64,000 nt of DNA from Flaccisagitta enflata (GCA_965153355.1 OZ231128.1:47864001-47928000); one strand, 5' to 3'; positions 26,640 through 38,914 are shown, counted from the stretch's first letter. The notes: a model not told the origin generated them from the letters alone. A program made the numbers and translations.

Positions 26640-26975
26640 AGTAGACATCAGGTGTTAGACGCCAGAACCCTATCAAATTCTATGAAACACGTATTGTAGT
26701 ATCGAGATTTGCCATGTTTCATGACCCTCTGACAAGGCGCTGATACTGATAGGGCCACAGCTTTCATAAACATTTTGGGCTCCGCAATTTTTTGTCAGGT
26801 CTTTTATCATCGTTGAAAGAGGGGGGGGGGGGCGTTCGCGGGGCCATCAGGATTTTGTCAAGGGTGTTAAAAATTTGTCTAATCTCAACATTATGATCAG
26901 TGTGTCTATTTTGTTGAATTACAGTGATAGGTTTCTGGGGTCTAATACTTTTTGATGATTACCTAGCTGGATAGT
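26640..26975. repeat. Inverted repeat related to 1727-1970
   Basis: GTGTTAGACGCCAGAACCCT ... ATCGAGATTTGCC ... CTCTGACAAGG and, inverted, TTGTCAAGGGTGTT ... GATCAGTGTGTCTATTTTGT ... GGTTTCTGGGGTCTAATAC. The region at 1735-1970 carries the same sequence in reverse complement, including a C-run matching the G-run at 26820. Confidence 0.65.
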
Positions 26976-27216
26976 TTTTAGTCGCGTGCTACGCGATTCT
27001 ACACCCAGCTTTGTTGGTCCGTCGGTCGGTCGGTCGGTCGGTCCGTCCCTCCGTCCGTCCGTCCGTCCGTCCGTCCGTCCGTCCGTCCGTCACACTTTAC
27101 TTTTTCGGCGTTTATGGGGGTTTGGCCTTATTGCTCCTGCCCAAATGTTCCCCTGACCTCAATTATGGCCCCTGCCCACCCGCACGCGACTGGGGTAGCC
27201 GTGTATCCGGCCTTGT
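26976..27216 (+). mobile_element. GTCGCG element, near complete
   Basis: TTTTTAGTCGCGTGCTACGC start, (GGTC)n/(GTCC)n tract 27020-27090, ACTTTACTTTTTCGGCGTTT, and GCACGCGACTGGGGTAGCCG to CCGGCCTTGTT. It interrupts a repeat related to 1360-1970, with the flanks CCTAGCTGGATAG and AAAGACATTGATGG shared with that copy. Confidence 0.85.
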
Positions 27217-27443
27217 TCAGTAAAGACATTGATGGAGGTCTGTCAATTTAAGGCAGAATGCTTTTTACCCTTTATTTCTCTACAAAAAATTTAGTTGATA
27301 AAAGACTGTGAGCTGATCATAAATCTGTGCCCATTGCCCAGTCCATTGGCGGGAAGTTAGTCAAAAAACTTCAAAAACGTTTTCAGCAGCACTGCTCGTT
27401 TTCAACCCTTTCAGTAGGCCTCAAACGGGTGAAAAAAGGAATA

Positions 27444-27515
27444 CTGAAATAGGATTCGAACTCATAACCTTATCATATAGAGCCTTACTCACTACCAATG
27501 GACTAATTCTACTGA
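27444..27515 (-). ncRNA. Degenerate tRNA-like sequence
   Basis: On the minus strand TTAGTCCATTGGTAGTGAGT resembles a D-arm/A-box and GAGTTCGAATCC matches a T-loop/B-box, about 31 bases apart. The T-stem has mismatches and no paired acceptor stem is seen, so this is a tRNA pseudogene or SINE head. Confidence 0.4.
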
Positions 27516-27740
27516 TTGGTTCTGAAGGACGTTAAGTAAATCATATCATAAAAAGAGTCCAAGAAAAGCCTCACAATGCGGGAGTACCAATATTTGATAT
27601 CAGCAACATGCGTGATACTATACAATGGCTCGTGACACCGTACAGCCATGCATGACGTGTTTCAACTGTGCATGACGCGTTATGGCCACACCTCACACAT
27701 TGCAGTAGCGCAGGAAGCAGCATGACCGCATGGGCGACCA

Positions 27741-28595
27741 AATCTTGGCCTCAGCGATCTAATCTCAGTCTCAGCGACCTAATCCCGGCCTCTTTGATCT
27801 TATCCCGGCCTCAGCGACCTATTCACGGCCTCAGCAACTTTATTTAGGCCTCAGTGACCTAATTTTCACCTCAGCGACCTAATTGCGGCATCAGCGACCT
27901 TATCCCACCCTCAGCGACCTTATCCCAGCCTGAACAACCTAATGCCAGCCTCAACAACCTAATCCCAGCCTGAATGCCCTAATCCCTGCCTGAAGGACCT
28001 TATCCCTGCCTGAACAACCTAATCCCGGCCTGAACGACCTAATCCTGGCCTGAATGACCTGATCAAGGCCTGAATAACCTAATCCCGGCCTGTACGACCT
28101 AATCCCAGCCTGAACAACCTATTCCTAGCCTGAACGACCTAATCCCAGCCTGGACGACCTAATCTCGGCCTGAACAACCTAATCCCGGCCTGAAAGACCT
28201 AATCCCGGCCTGAAAGACCTAATCCCGGCCTGAGAGACCTAAACGACCTAATCCCTGGCCTCAACGACCTAATCCCGGCCTCAAGGACCTAATCCTTGGC
28301 CTCAACAACCTAATCTTGGCATCAACAACCAGATCCCAGCCTCTAGGACCTAATCCCGGCCTCAACAACCTTACCCCAGCCTCAACAACCTTATCCCGGC
28401 CTCAACAACCTTATCCCAGCCTCAACAACCTTATCCCGGCCTCTACGACCTAATCCCGGTCCCAACGACCTAATCCTGGCCCCAACGACCTAATCCCAGC
28501 CTCGACGACCTAATCTTGGCCTCAACAACCTAATCCCAGCACCAACAACCTAATCCCATCCTCAACAACCTAATCCCAGCCTAAGCGGTTTTGCA
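27741..28595. repeat. 20-bp minisatellite (CGACCTAATCCCGGCCTCAA)
   Basis: About 42 head-to-tail units with sub-blocks: GCCTCAG at the left, GCCTGAA in the middle, GCCTCAAC at the right. Most units keep exactly 20 bp despite substitutions. Confidence 0.95.
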
Positions 28596-29330
28596 GTGAT
28601 CCATCTGGAATCATTGCCTGTAATTTCTATTTCGGCGCTCCTCCTTAGCAATATGATAAAATGATGTTTACCGTTATCCGCCAATAATCGTTAAAAATTC
28701 AAGTCCGGCAAGGGACTTTCAACTTTGACCAAACCTCAACTAAACGGGATTTTCTATTTGTCTTGGAAGTAAATCGATCTCTGACTGTCTGACTGACGCT
28801 GCTTTGAGCTAAATTCCCTATGACTAGCCTGTCGATGGCCTCTTTTTACATGAATAGCCCCAGCCTTCCCACGAATTCTCCGGCGTCCCCATACCATACC
28901 ACGAAACTCTGGAGGCTCAAATTAAATTTACTCTTACAAGACGCAACACAATCAGTTTGATTGAGATTCTATTCAGTTTATTACACAAGAAACACAAAAT
29001 TAACAGCCATCGCAACAGAACTTTTCATTTAGTCCATCGATCTCTGTCTTTCTGTCTCACTCACAGAAATATTACACAAAACGAGGACAAAAGCAAAAGT
29101 AACGATGACGTCAATTTGTCTCTCTATCAGTCTGATGATTGGAAAGGAGAGAATAAGTTGTAATGCCGAATGATATATGTACCAAGAAAGACGGCTATCG
29201 CCGACTGGAAAAAAAGTCGTAAAACTGGGATTTGTCTTCTTTTTTCAAATCCCTTCTATTGTTTTTCTTCTTGATTAATTATGGATCTTGATTCAAGGTG
29301 AAGAACCCGAGTTCTCCTTTACATTTTATC
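28596..29330. other. Non-coding DNA
   Basis: Unique-looking AT-rich DNA with no recognisable coding or RNA feature. Confidence 0.4.
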
Positions 29331-29490
29331 AAGGCCAAATACACGGCTACCTTAGCTTAGTCACTCGCGGGTGGGAAGGGGCGGCGAAAAAAAGCTAAGC
29401 ATCATGGACCGACCGACAGATGGACCTACAGATGGACCGACCGACAGACGGACAGGGCGGGTTGTAGAATCTGTACAAGAGTGACATCAC
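29331..29490 (-). mobile_element. GTCGCG element, minus, diverged
   Basis: AAGGCCAAATACACGGCTAC, TCGCGGGTGGGAAGGGGC, a GACCGACCGACAGATGGACC tract, and GGGTTGTAGAATCTGTACAA. Confidence 0.65.
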
Positions 29491-29677
29491 ATGTGGCCTA
29501 TGCTGAATCCTGGTTAGAAAAACATAAAGACCTGAATGTTGGTCTTGGATAACGCCACGTAGGTATTTTGCGTAGCTATCAATGTGTCCGGGTTTCACCC
29601 AATTGAATCTTTTTCTGATTCATATTGTCATAAATTCAGTCAACTTCAGTGCAATCCATGGGATTTGCTTGAAAAGG

Positions 29678-29977
<300 letters not shown>

Positions 29978-30120
29978 CACACATACACCAACACTCACAC
30001 CTCGCCAGCTTCGTCAATATGCTCGCGAAGATGTTCTGCCGCCTTTCAAAAATGGGATATCCTTGTCATTGACATTGCGTTTGGGGACTCATCGCCTGTG
30101 CAGATGAAGATGCAGCTTTG

Positions 30121-30266
30121 TCCATCCATTCTTCCGTCAAACTTTCCTTTTTATGCTTTTTCGGTGTTCATGGGCGGTTTTTGCATGACTGCTCCTGTGC
30201 AAATGAATGGGTAAACTTTGTATACACCCCTGTCCCCCTGCTGGCGACTTGGGTAGCCGGTTATCC
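30121..30266 (+). mobile_element. GTCGCG element, 3' part
   Basis: CCGTCAAACTTTCC, TTTTTCGGTGTTCATGGGCG, GCTCCTGTGCAAATG, and GGCGACTTGGGTAGCCGGTT. Confidence 0.6.
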
Positions 30267-30778
30267 AGAGAGAGAAAAAAAGAGTCCTCTTGACCAATCA
30301 AATCATCCGAAATACAAACAACGCTCATTCCAGTTACGATTCCTAGTAAGGTCGAATCATTTGGGTGCTTCACATAGCACAAGTTGTGAGTATCCCTTTA
30401 CCCTATTTAGGTACTGTGGTAGAGTAAAAATTGTTTTGATTTTACAGTTCCGTAAGAAATCCCAGAAATTCATAAAAAATTGTGTTATTTTTTTTCTAAA
30501 AGGATAATCATTAGTATTAAAGAATGATGGTGTTCATGATTATAGATTAAAATATGAAAACATAAGCTATAAAATAGTTTATTCATAGGCAGATCAACAA
30601 TTCTATAAAGAAAAGAAATCAGCAAAAGTTACTTCAAAAAATGTCAGCATGTTATTTCATCCCACTCTATTATGCAAGTTAGCTCCTCCAAAATACAATG
30701 GTAATAAATAGAACATGAATGATTTTAAATAAAAGAAAAATCGTTTGACTGTTAAAATTAGCCACTCTACATTAAGTA
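30267..30778. other. Non-coding AT-rich DNA
   Basis: No gene or notable repeat is seen. Confidence 0.4.
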
Positions 30779-31353
30779 ATAGTCGCAAAAGCGTTAGATG
30801 GTCAGCGGTGCCCTGCCCTAGTAGGTTGTGCTTGCAGTTGAAGGGGTAGCAGGGCAGCGGCCCCAAAGAGGTCGATGACCTATACTTTCACACATATGAG
30901 GAATTTTCTCTTTCTCCTTATCCGCCCCCCCCCAGCTTCGAGGCCCAAATTCTAGTCCCGAGACCCAAATCCCAGTCTCATGGCCCAAATCCTATCCAAA
31001 AAGCCCAAATTCTAGCCTCAAGGCCTAAATTCTAGCCTGGAGACCCAAATCCCAGTCTTGAGGCCCATATCTCATCATTTAGGCTGGGATATAAACCTTA
31101 AAGCCTAGATTTAGGCATCACGGCTGGGATATGAGCCTAAAGGATGAGGTATAGGTCTCCAGGCTAGAATTTGGACCTTGAGGCTAGGATTTGGGCCTTT
31201 TGGATAGGATTTAGGCCACGAGACAGGGATTTTGGTCTTGGGACTAGAATTTGGGCCTCAAAGCTTGGGGGGGGGGATACCGACGGAGGAGATGGAGAAA
31301 ATTCTCCATAAAAGCATAAGTCATCGACCTTTTCGAGGACGCTGCCCAAAAAG
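30779..31353 (+). mobile_element. AGCGGCCCC fold-back element, type I, palindromic
   Basis: Starts AGTCGCAAAAGCGTTAGATG, end hairpin CCCTGCCC...GCAGGGCAGCGGCC, then CCGATGACC-like arm. The minisatellite inverts near 31090, and the element ends ATAAGTCATCGACC...GCTGCCCAAAAA. Confidence 0.8.
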
Positions 31354-31742
31354 GGTGAAAAAATAACCAACTTTTGCTTTGTGAAGCACCCAATTGGATC
31401 ATTTTCCCCATTTTCATACAAAATCTGGTTTTGATGAGTCACTAATTCGTAGGGCAAAAAAAGAAAAGGAAAAGTGCAAAAATGAATGTTTTAGATATTC
31501 TAGTGTATGTGTGGGGGGCATTGGGTGTGGATGGGGATTGGATGCCCCTGCCCACCCATCTGCAACGATATTGTGACCCCGCCTCACTTACACTTTTTAT
31601 TTTTTATAAGAACGTCATTTTTTGGCTGAAGCCTTAAAAAGAGATAGAGATAGCTACAAATAAATTAACTACAATGTTCTTAAATTTGGAGCGATTTCAA
31701 GCCTGATGTTTTTATAAACTAGGTTCTTATAGAATATAAAAA
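31354..31742. other. Non-coding DNA with a GTTGCGGAC-subfamily fragment
   Basis: 31500-31590 reads GGGTGTGGATGGGGATTGGA to CTGCAACGATATTGTGACCC. The rest is AT-rich. Confidence 0.5.
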
Positions 31743-31819
31743 GTGTATTTCCTTCCTTTCATCCTTTCACTCTTCATCCCACCTACCTTTGTTACTTTCT
31801 TTCTCTTTTGTTTATATGT

Positions 31820-31925
31820 TTCTTTCTTTCTTTCTTTCTTTCTTTCTTTCCTTCCTTCCTTCCTTCCTTCCTTCCTTCCTTCCTTCCTTCCTTCCTTCCT
31901 TCCTTCCTTCCTTCTTTCTTTCTTC
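31820..31925. repeat. (TTTC)n(TTCC)n microsatellite
   Basis: Seven TTTC then about sixteen TTCC then TTTC units. Confidence 0.95.
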
Positions 31926-32244
31926 TATCAAAGATCAGATCAGATTACTTATAAACAAAAGTTTATCATGGGCATGCAGCTTTAAAACTTACTTCATTGG
32001 ATTCGACGTTGTTAGGCAAGTTGCTGTTGAGCATGAACCTGTCGATTATATTGCTGCCAATCATAATGACGCCAACTAAGATGACACCATCAAACATGAG
32101 TTGGCCAAACTTGAGGAAGCAGGGGACAAAACGCACAATGGGCCACCATTGTAGATTCTGCAGATCCAACTGTTGTGGTTATCAAGGACATATAAAATCT
32201 GTGTTTATGCTGTGTTAATGCATGCATAACTGTCTGTCTTGGTC

Positions 32245-33464
32245 TGTCAGTCTTTCTGTGTCTATCTTACTGTCTTTCTGTGTCTATCTTACTGTCTTTC
32301 TGTGTCTATCTTACTGTCTTTCTGTGTCTATCTTACTGTCTTTCTGTGTCTATCTTACTGTTTCGCTGTGTCTATCTTACTGTTTCGCTGTGTCTGTCAT
32401 ACTGTTTCGCTGTGTCTGTCTGTCTGTCTTACTGTTTCGCTGTGTCTGTCTGTCTGTCTTACTGTCTCGCTGTGTCTGTCTGTCTGTCTTACTGTCTCGC
32501 TGTGTCTGTCTGTCTGTCTTACTGTCTCGCTGTGTCTGTCTGTCTGTCTTACTGTCTCGCTGTGTCTGTCTGTCTGTCTTACTGTCTCGCTGTGTCTGTC
32601 TGTCTGTCTTACTGTCTCGCTGTGTCTGTCTGTCTGTCTTACTGTCTCGCTGTGTCTGTCTGTCTGTCTTACTGTCTCGCTGTGTCTGTCTGTCTGTCTT
32701 ACTGTCTCGCTGTGTCTGTCTGTCTGTCTTACTGTCTCGCTGTGTCTGTCTGTCTGTCTGTCTGTCTCGCTGTGTCTGTCTGTCTGTCTTACTGTCTCGC
32801 TGTGTCTGTCTGTCTGTCTTACTGTCTCGCTGTGTCTGTCTGTCTGTCTTACTGTCTCGCTGTGTCTGTCTGTCTGTCTTACTGTCTCGCTGTGTCTGTC
32901 TGTCTGTCTTACTGTCTCGCTGTGTCTGTCTGTCTGTCTTACTGTCTCGCTGTGTCTGTCTGTCTGTCTTACTGTCTCGCTGTGTCTGTCTGTCTGTCTT
33001 ACTGTCTCGCTGTGTCTGTCTGTCTGTCTTACTGTCTCGCTGTGTCTGTCTGTCTGTCTTACTGTCTCGCTGTGTCTGTCTGTCTGTCTTACTGTCTCGC
33101 TGTGTCTGTCTGTCTGTCTTACTGTCTCGCTGTGTCTGTCTGTCTGTCTTACTGTCTCGCTGTGTCTGTCTGTCTGTCTGTCTTACTGTCTCGCTGTGTC
33201 TGTCTGTCTGTCTGTCTTACTGTCTCGCTGTGTCTGTCTGTCTGTCTGTCTTACTGTCTCGCTGTGTCTGTCTGTCTGTCTGTCTTACTGTCTCGCTGTG
33301 TCTGTCTGTCTGTCTGTCTTACTGTCTCGCTGTGTCTGTCTGTCTGTCTGTCTTACTGTCTCGCAGTGTCTGTCTGTCTGTCTGTCTTTCTGTCTCGCTG
33401 TGTCTGTCTGTCTGTCTGTCTGTCTGTCTCGCTGTGTCTGTCTGTCTGTCTGTCTGTCTCGCTG

Positions 33465-33497
<33 letters not shown>

Positions 33498-34151
33498 CGC
33501 TGTGTCTGTCTGTCTGTCTGTCTGTCTGTCTCGCTGTGTCTGTCTGTCTGTCTGTCTTACTGTCTCGCTGTGTCTGTCTGTCTGTCTGTCTGTCTGTCTC
33601 GCTGTGTCTGTCTGTCTGTCTGTCTGTCTGTCTCGCTGTGTCTGTCTGTCTGTCTGTCTGTCTGTCTCGCTGTGTCTGTCTGTCTGTCTGTCTGTCTGTC
33701 TCGCTGTGTCTGTCTGTCTGTCTGTCTGTCTGTCTCGCTGTGTCTGTCTGTCTGTCTGTCTGTCTCGCTGTGTCTGTCTGTCTGTCTGTCTGTCTCGCTG
33801 TGTCTGTGTCTGTCTGTCTTCTGTCTCGCTGTGTCTGTCTGTCTGTCTTCTGTCTCGCTGTGTCTGTCTGTCTGTCTGTCTGTCTCGCTGTGTCTGTCTG
33901 TCTGTCTGTCTGTCTGTCTGCTGTGTCTGTCGGTCTGTCTGTCTGTCTGTCTCGCTGTCTGTCTGTCTGTCTGTCTGTCTGTCTCGCTGTGTCTGTCTGT
34001 CTGTCTGTCTGTCTCGCTGTGTCTGTCTGTCTGTCTGTCTGTCTGTCTCGCTGTGTCTGTCTGTCTGTCTGTCTGTCTGTCTCGCTGTGTCTGTCTGTCT
34101 GTCTGTCTGTCTCGCTGTGTCTGTCTGTCTGTCTGTCTGTCTGTCTCGCTG

Positions 34152-34214
<63 letters not shown>

Positions 34215-34337
34215 CGCTGTGTCTGTCTGTCTGTCTGTCTGTCTGTCTCGCTGTGTCTGTCTGTCTGTCTGTCTGTCTGTCTCGCTGTGTCTGTCTGTCT
34301 GTCTGTCTCGCTGTCTGTCTGTCTGTCTGTCTCGCTG

Positions 34338-34406
<69 letters not shown>

Positions 34407-34473
34407 CGCTGTCTGTCTGTCTCGCTGTCTGTCTGTCTCGCTGTCTGTCTGTCTCGCTGTCTGTCTGTCTCGC

Positions 34474-34510
<37 letters not shown>

Positions 34511-34545
34511 CGCTGTCTGTCTGTCTCGCTGTCTGTCTGTCTCGC

Positions 34546-34600
<55 letters not shown>
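32245..34600. repeat. Tetranucleotide-derived VNTR, 22/30/34/38-bp units
   Basis: 22-bp units (TGTGTCTATCTTACTGTCTT-TC) to about 32400, then about 25 exact 30-bp units (ACTGTCTCGCTGTGTCTGTC-TGTCTGTCTT) to 33175. Then 34-bp and longer units differing by multiples of GTCT follow, fading into pure (GTCT)n. All three plus frames are open for over 800 codons purely because of the repeat. Confidence 0.97.
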
Positions 34601-34602
<2 letters not shown>

Positions 34603-34641
34603 CACTCACTCACTCACTCACTCACTCACTCACTCACTCAC

Positions 34642-34694
<53 letters not shown>
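34601..34694. repeat. (CACT)n then (CT)n
   Basis: Eleven CACT units followed by about 48 bp CT, closing the VNTR. Confidence 0.95.
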
Positions 34695-34698
<4 letters not shown>

Positions 34699-35224
34699 TT
34701 TGAACAAGAGCGTCGCGGCCCGACTAACCAACAGGCGCAGCGCCTTTTAGAAGTGTGTCCGCACTAAAAAAGTGAGGGCCAAATAATGAAAAAAAAAAAC
34801 TGAAAACAATAAAACGCAAATAAATGCAAAAAGAAAATGACAAACATAATTTTCTAACTGCGACAAAATAGAGCAGAGTAAAGATGTAGAAGAACTTTTC
34901 ACGCGTGCTCTAGGCCTTGATAGGAAATAGTAGGATGGGTAGTTACCATCGCCAGTGAGCTCATAGTCTGTGTAATGATTGCTTAGTACCAAACCACAGT
35001 CTGTACAAATTAACACGGCCATTTAAGGAATTGATATTATAACGGTTGAATACCTACAGGGACGACATACACTGAGGTATAAAAAAAGTATCCTTAAATG
35101 GCTAATTGAAGAAGTTTGCTTTTTTCTCGGCTCGACAAAATGTCACCAAGGTGACGGTCCATGACAGCCTCTTAGACCCTCTCATATGCTCACTGAAAAT
35201 CCCCAGTCCAATAAGGGTTCGGCC
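34695..35224. other. Non-coding DNA
   Basis: A minus-strand frame (35022-34747, 91 codons, hydrophobic second half) has no recognisable family. Otherwise nothing is seen. Confidence 0.4.
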
Positions 35225-36480
35225 TTAAACCTATGTAAGTTCCAGACGCATTGAGCTAGAACTCTGGGATTGGTCTCAAATTAAAGATTTTTTTAAGGAG
35301 ATTTTATTTGGTTAAAGATAAAAGCCTTACAAGCTACATTTATAACGATTTTTCATGTTTTTTCCATGATTTTTTTTTTGTTCAAACAACTTTTCTTGCT
35401 GAACAGTCATCTTTTACTATTTTGAGATCTCATAATCAAATACAAATGGACAGAGAAAAGATTTATTATTGATAAGAACATAAAATGGGATCAACGTAAT
35501 CACTTCAAATCAATATCCACTCAATTGTGATAAGATTTAAAAGGTTAAACTCTTTTATTTTTCATTTAAATCTCAAATTTACAGGTAAATTTTGGTGATT
35601 TTCAAAACAATGTAGAAGCTAAACTACTTGACTTGGAGTGCTGCGATTTTGCATGAGAAAACCGTCAGTAATATTCTATTTGGTGGATTAAATCCGAAAT
35701 ATGTGGTGTGGATCGTTTTCGCACAATAGATCTATTGCTGGTTGCAGTTGCTTCTGAAGACAGGGTACTTTTTGTCTAGCAGAACTTTCTTGGTGCTCAG
35801 TGCGCGGCATTCGGCTATTGACAGCTGAGACTTATGTGAAGTCCAGTGCAGCCAATGATGATGGACAGATAAAATGTGTTCAAAGTCCAGTGCAGCAAAT
35901 AAGGACGGACGGCAGAATGATATTTAGCGTCCAGAGCAGCACGTTTGAGGATCAATTATTTGCCTATAGGAGAGCGCAAAGGCTGAATTCGATGGAAACA
36001 TAAAATAAACGAGATGAAAAACGAAAACAATAAAGAGTAGATAAAAAAACGAATGACGAAAGACCAAACCACACAAAAAGGGAAAAAATGGTGTAAAAAT
36101 GGCATATTTGCTAGTTATAAAAGAGACGATGGAAGCAATTTGCAGGTGGTGGTCGCCTAGGAAGAAGAAAGAAAAAAAGGTTCTAAAGGAGTGTAGGTCT
36201 GTCTGTGTTTCTTTTAGCATGTCTGTCTATCTGTCTGTCTGACTATCTGTCTATCTGTCTGTTGGTTTCTTTTTCAGTCCGTCTGTCTGTCTGTCTGTCT
36301 CTCTGTCAGTCGGCTTGTCGATCTGTTATTTTGTCAGTCTGTCTGCCGCTCTGCCTCTCTTCCTGTTTTTCTACCTACCTCGCTTTCTGTCTGACCGTCT
36401 AACTGCCTGCCTGGCTGTCTATCTATCGTTTTTTTAAGTCAGTCTGTCTGTCTGTCTGTCTGTCTGTCTGCGTTTTTCGC
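35225..36480. repeat. Copy B of the dispersed inverted duplication
   Basis: Reverse complement of 1-1345 with small gaps, ending in (CTGT)n (36200-36470) that corresponds to (GACA)n at 1-300. A stretch at 35610-35770 is also directly repeated at 1430-1590, so the parent repeat had its own inverted segments. Confidence 0.85.
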
Positions 36481-36530
36481 CTTTGTATCAGATTGTTCTT
36501 TGATATTAGATTGTTCTTTGATCCCAATGT

Positions 36531-36941
36531 CGCAATAGTTAAGGTTTTCAAATTAACTAGTTAATAGTTAACTAACTAAAAATTCTGCTGGTTAACTGGC
36601 TAAAATAGTTAAAGATTTCCCTTTATAAAAAGCGGAATTTACAGAAAATTGACAATATTTTGATAGAATTTTTACATCGATCATTAATTTCAGTATTGAT
36701 TTTTCTGTTTAAGGCTGTAAATCCTCAAGTTTCCATGTTTTTGTCTATCAATCCAAATATTTTTTCTTTATGTCAAAAAATTGTACCAATTATCATGTCA
36801 TTTAAAGGAAAAAAAAAGTTATTTTTCCCCATTTTTCCATAATAATTATTAACTGTTTTAACTAGTTAATTTCTTATAGTTAACTATAGGGGGTTTCAGA
36901 ATTTTAACTAGTTAACTAGCTATTTAAAGTTAACTATTGCG
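36531..36941. mobile_element. AT-rich TIR element (CGCAATAGTTAA ends)
   Basis: CGCAATAGTTAAGGTTTTCA and, inverted, CGCAATAGTTAACTTTAAAT, both followed by AACTAGTTAA and AAATTCTG. About 60-bp arms and a 290-bp AT-rich centre. No clear target duplication. Confidence 0.65.
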
Positions 36942-36966
36942 AGTCCTAAAATGGACCATATTTACA

Positions 36967-36973
<7 letters not shown>

Positions 36974-37046
<73 letters not shown>
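36974..37046. repeat. (CT)n microsatellite
   Basis: About 72 bp. Confidence 0.97.
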
Positions 37047-37049
<3 letters not shown>

Positions 37050-37526
37050 TAGATTTTGTTTATATCAACAGCACAGATTGTTGAGCACAAGACAGTTCGA
37101 TCAAAGATTGGATCTTTCACAACATGAACGCATTTTGATCTTTGCTTTTTAGTCGCTTGCTACGCAACTCTGTAAGCCGATTGGTCTGTCAATCCATCTG
37201 TCTGTCCATCTGATAGAATGGCCCATACGTTTAAAAAGAATACCCAATGAACTAATCATTGAAACAAGGGTCAGAGATCAAAATAAGTTAGTTTTGATTC
37301 AAAACTTTTGAATGATCTGTACAGGACAGGAAGCGGTCTCCAGAAAATTGTCTTTCATGGACAAAAAGAAAAAGATGACCAGGAAAAAAATCAAAGTCAT
37401 TCTTTGACTTTTTGACATATACCAGAGAAATATGGTTTTCGTTTTCTTATGAGAAAGTTGGGGAACTCAATCGACCAAATGCCCCCTCGAACAAAATTGA
37501 TACTGTATCTTCCATAATTTTCTAGC

Positions 37527-37662
<136 letters not shown>

Positions 37663-37854
37663 TCAAGTTGCGGTTTGAAGAACAAATGAAAAACCTTGTC
37701 AGCAACATCACAGGCTTACCAGTAATGGCGGCTGTCGCCGCGAGGAAAAAAGTCATAAGCATTGGTCACGTTTCATTAAGGTTTTGTCTTCAGTCACTGC
37801 AAATCTCTTTATCTGTTTGATCTAATCAAGAACAATTGTATGTATTGATTGCAC

Positions 37855-38084
37855 TGAAAATCAGCCAAAAATAGGACTGAGCCACATGAGCTAGATGCGC
37901 TTAAATGCTCAAAATCACCCAACCAGACAACCAGCTATGCTCACTGACATGCTTTCTTGTCTCACATCAAAACATCTATTCATTTATCCCATCAAAAATC
38001 AGAAAAAAAAAGACTAAATGAGCTAAGTGAGCTAGAATACTTTAAAACACCCTCGCAGATGAGCAGCTACGCTCACTGACATGC
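37855..38084. repeat. Diverged direct repeats split by a fold-back element
   Basis: Units containing ATGAGCTAGATG, AAACACCCTC, GAGCAGCTACGCTCACTGAC and ATGCTTTCTTG occur at 37880, 38015 and again at 38660, on either side of the element at 38085-38613. Confidence 0.65.
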
Positions 38085-38613
38085 TTTTTGGGCAGCGGCC
38101 CCAAAGGGCCGATATTCTGTAGGACAGAGGGGTGAATTTCCTTACGTCCATCCATCCGTCCGGCTGTTCGTCCGTCCGTCCATACGTTACCCCCCACCAA
38201 GGCCACTCAGGCCAAAATCTGGCTCTTTCAGGCCTGAAATCAGTCCTATGAGGCCCAAGTCACCTCTCTTTAATCCAAAATTGGCTCTGTCAGATCTAAA
38301 ATCAGCCACCTTAGGCTTAAAATCAGCCCTCTCTTGCCCAACATCAGCCCTCCTAGACCATTAATCAACCCATTCAAGCCTCTCTAGCTTCTCTGGCCTT
38401 TATGGTCTCCCAGTCCCCTCTTGCCTGAAATATGCCCTATGAGGCCTCAAACTTGCCCTCTCAAGCCTAGATTGTGACCTCTCAGGATGGACGGACGTAA
38501 GGAAATTCACCCCTCTATCCTACAGGACATCGGCCCTTTGGGTCCGCTGCCCTACTCTCACTCCACTTCTTCTGCTAATCACTCCAAGCAGGGCACTGGG
38601 TACCGCTGACCAT
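38085..38613 (-). mobile_element. AGCGGCCCC fold-back element, variant III
   Basis: Arms GGGCAGCGGCCCCAAAGGGC...GAATTTCCTTACGTCC and the inverse at 38487-38550. The inner degenerate minisatellite reads AGGCCTGAAATCAGTCCTAT-like units. The right end GCAGGGCACTGGGTACCGCT is shared with types I and II, but the inner arm sequence is different. It sits within a set of diverged direct repeats (37855-38090 and 38640-38800). Confidence 0.75.
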
Positions 38614-38811
38614 GTGCAATCCTTGGATGACTTTGCATTTGAAATCAGAAAAAAAGAAAATGAACTAGATGAGTTAAAATGAACAAGATGAGTTAGAATG
38701 TTCAAAAACACCCTCACAAATGAGCATCGATGCTCATAAACATGTTTTCTTGTATTTGCATGCTCAAATAAGCATGAATACATTCCTTTATTGATTCTAC
38801 TTAAAATCATC

Positions 38812-38914
38812 ATAAATCATAAATCATAAATCATAAATCATAAATTATAAATCATAAATCATAAATCATAAATCATAAATCATAAATCATAAATCATAAA
38901 TCATAAATCATAAC
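38812..38914. repeat. 7-bp repeat (AAATCAT)n
   Basis: About fourteen units. Confidence 0.95.

Noticed and set aside
27741-28595. CRISPR-like 20-bp repeats
   Set aside because: Head-to-tail repeats without spacers and without cas genes.
31997-32218. Plus frame with a HCRFCRSNCCGYQGHI cluster
   Set aside because: A Cys/His cluster by eye, but no zinc-finger spacing matches and no gene context; it ends at the VNTR.
32222-34767. Two or more >800-codon Cys/Leu/Ser/Val reading frames
   Set aside because: All three plus frames and much of the minus strand are open because the unit has no stop codons; the amino-acid pattern is just the repeat read in each frame.
34747-35022. Minus-strand 91-codon frame with a hydrophobic end
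   Set aside because: No recognisable domain, no splice or poly(A) context; composition fits AT-rich chance reading.
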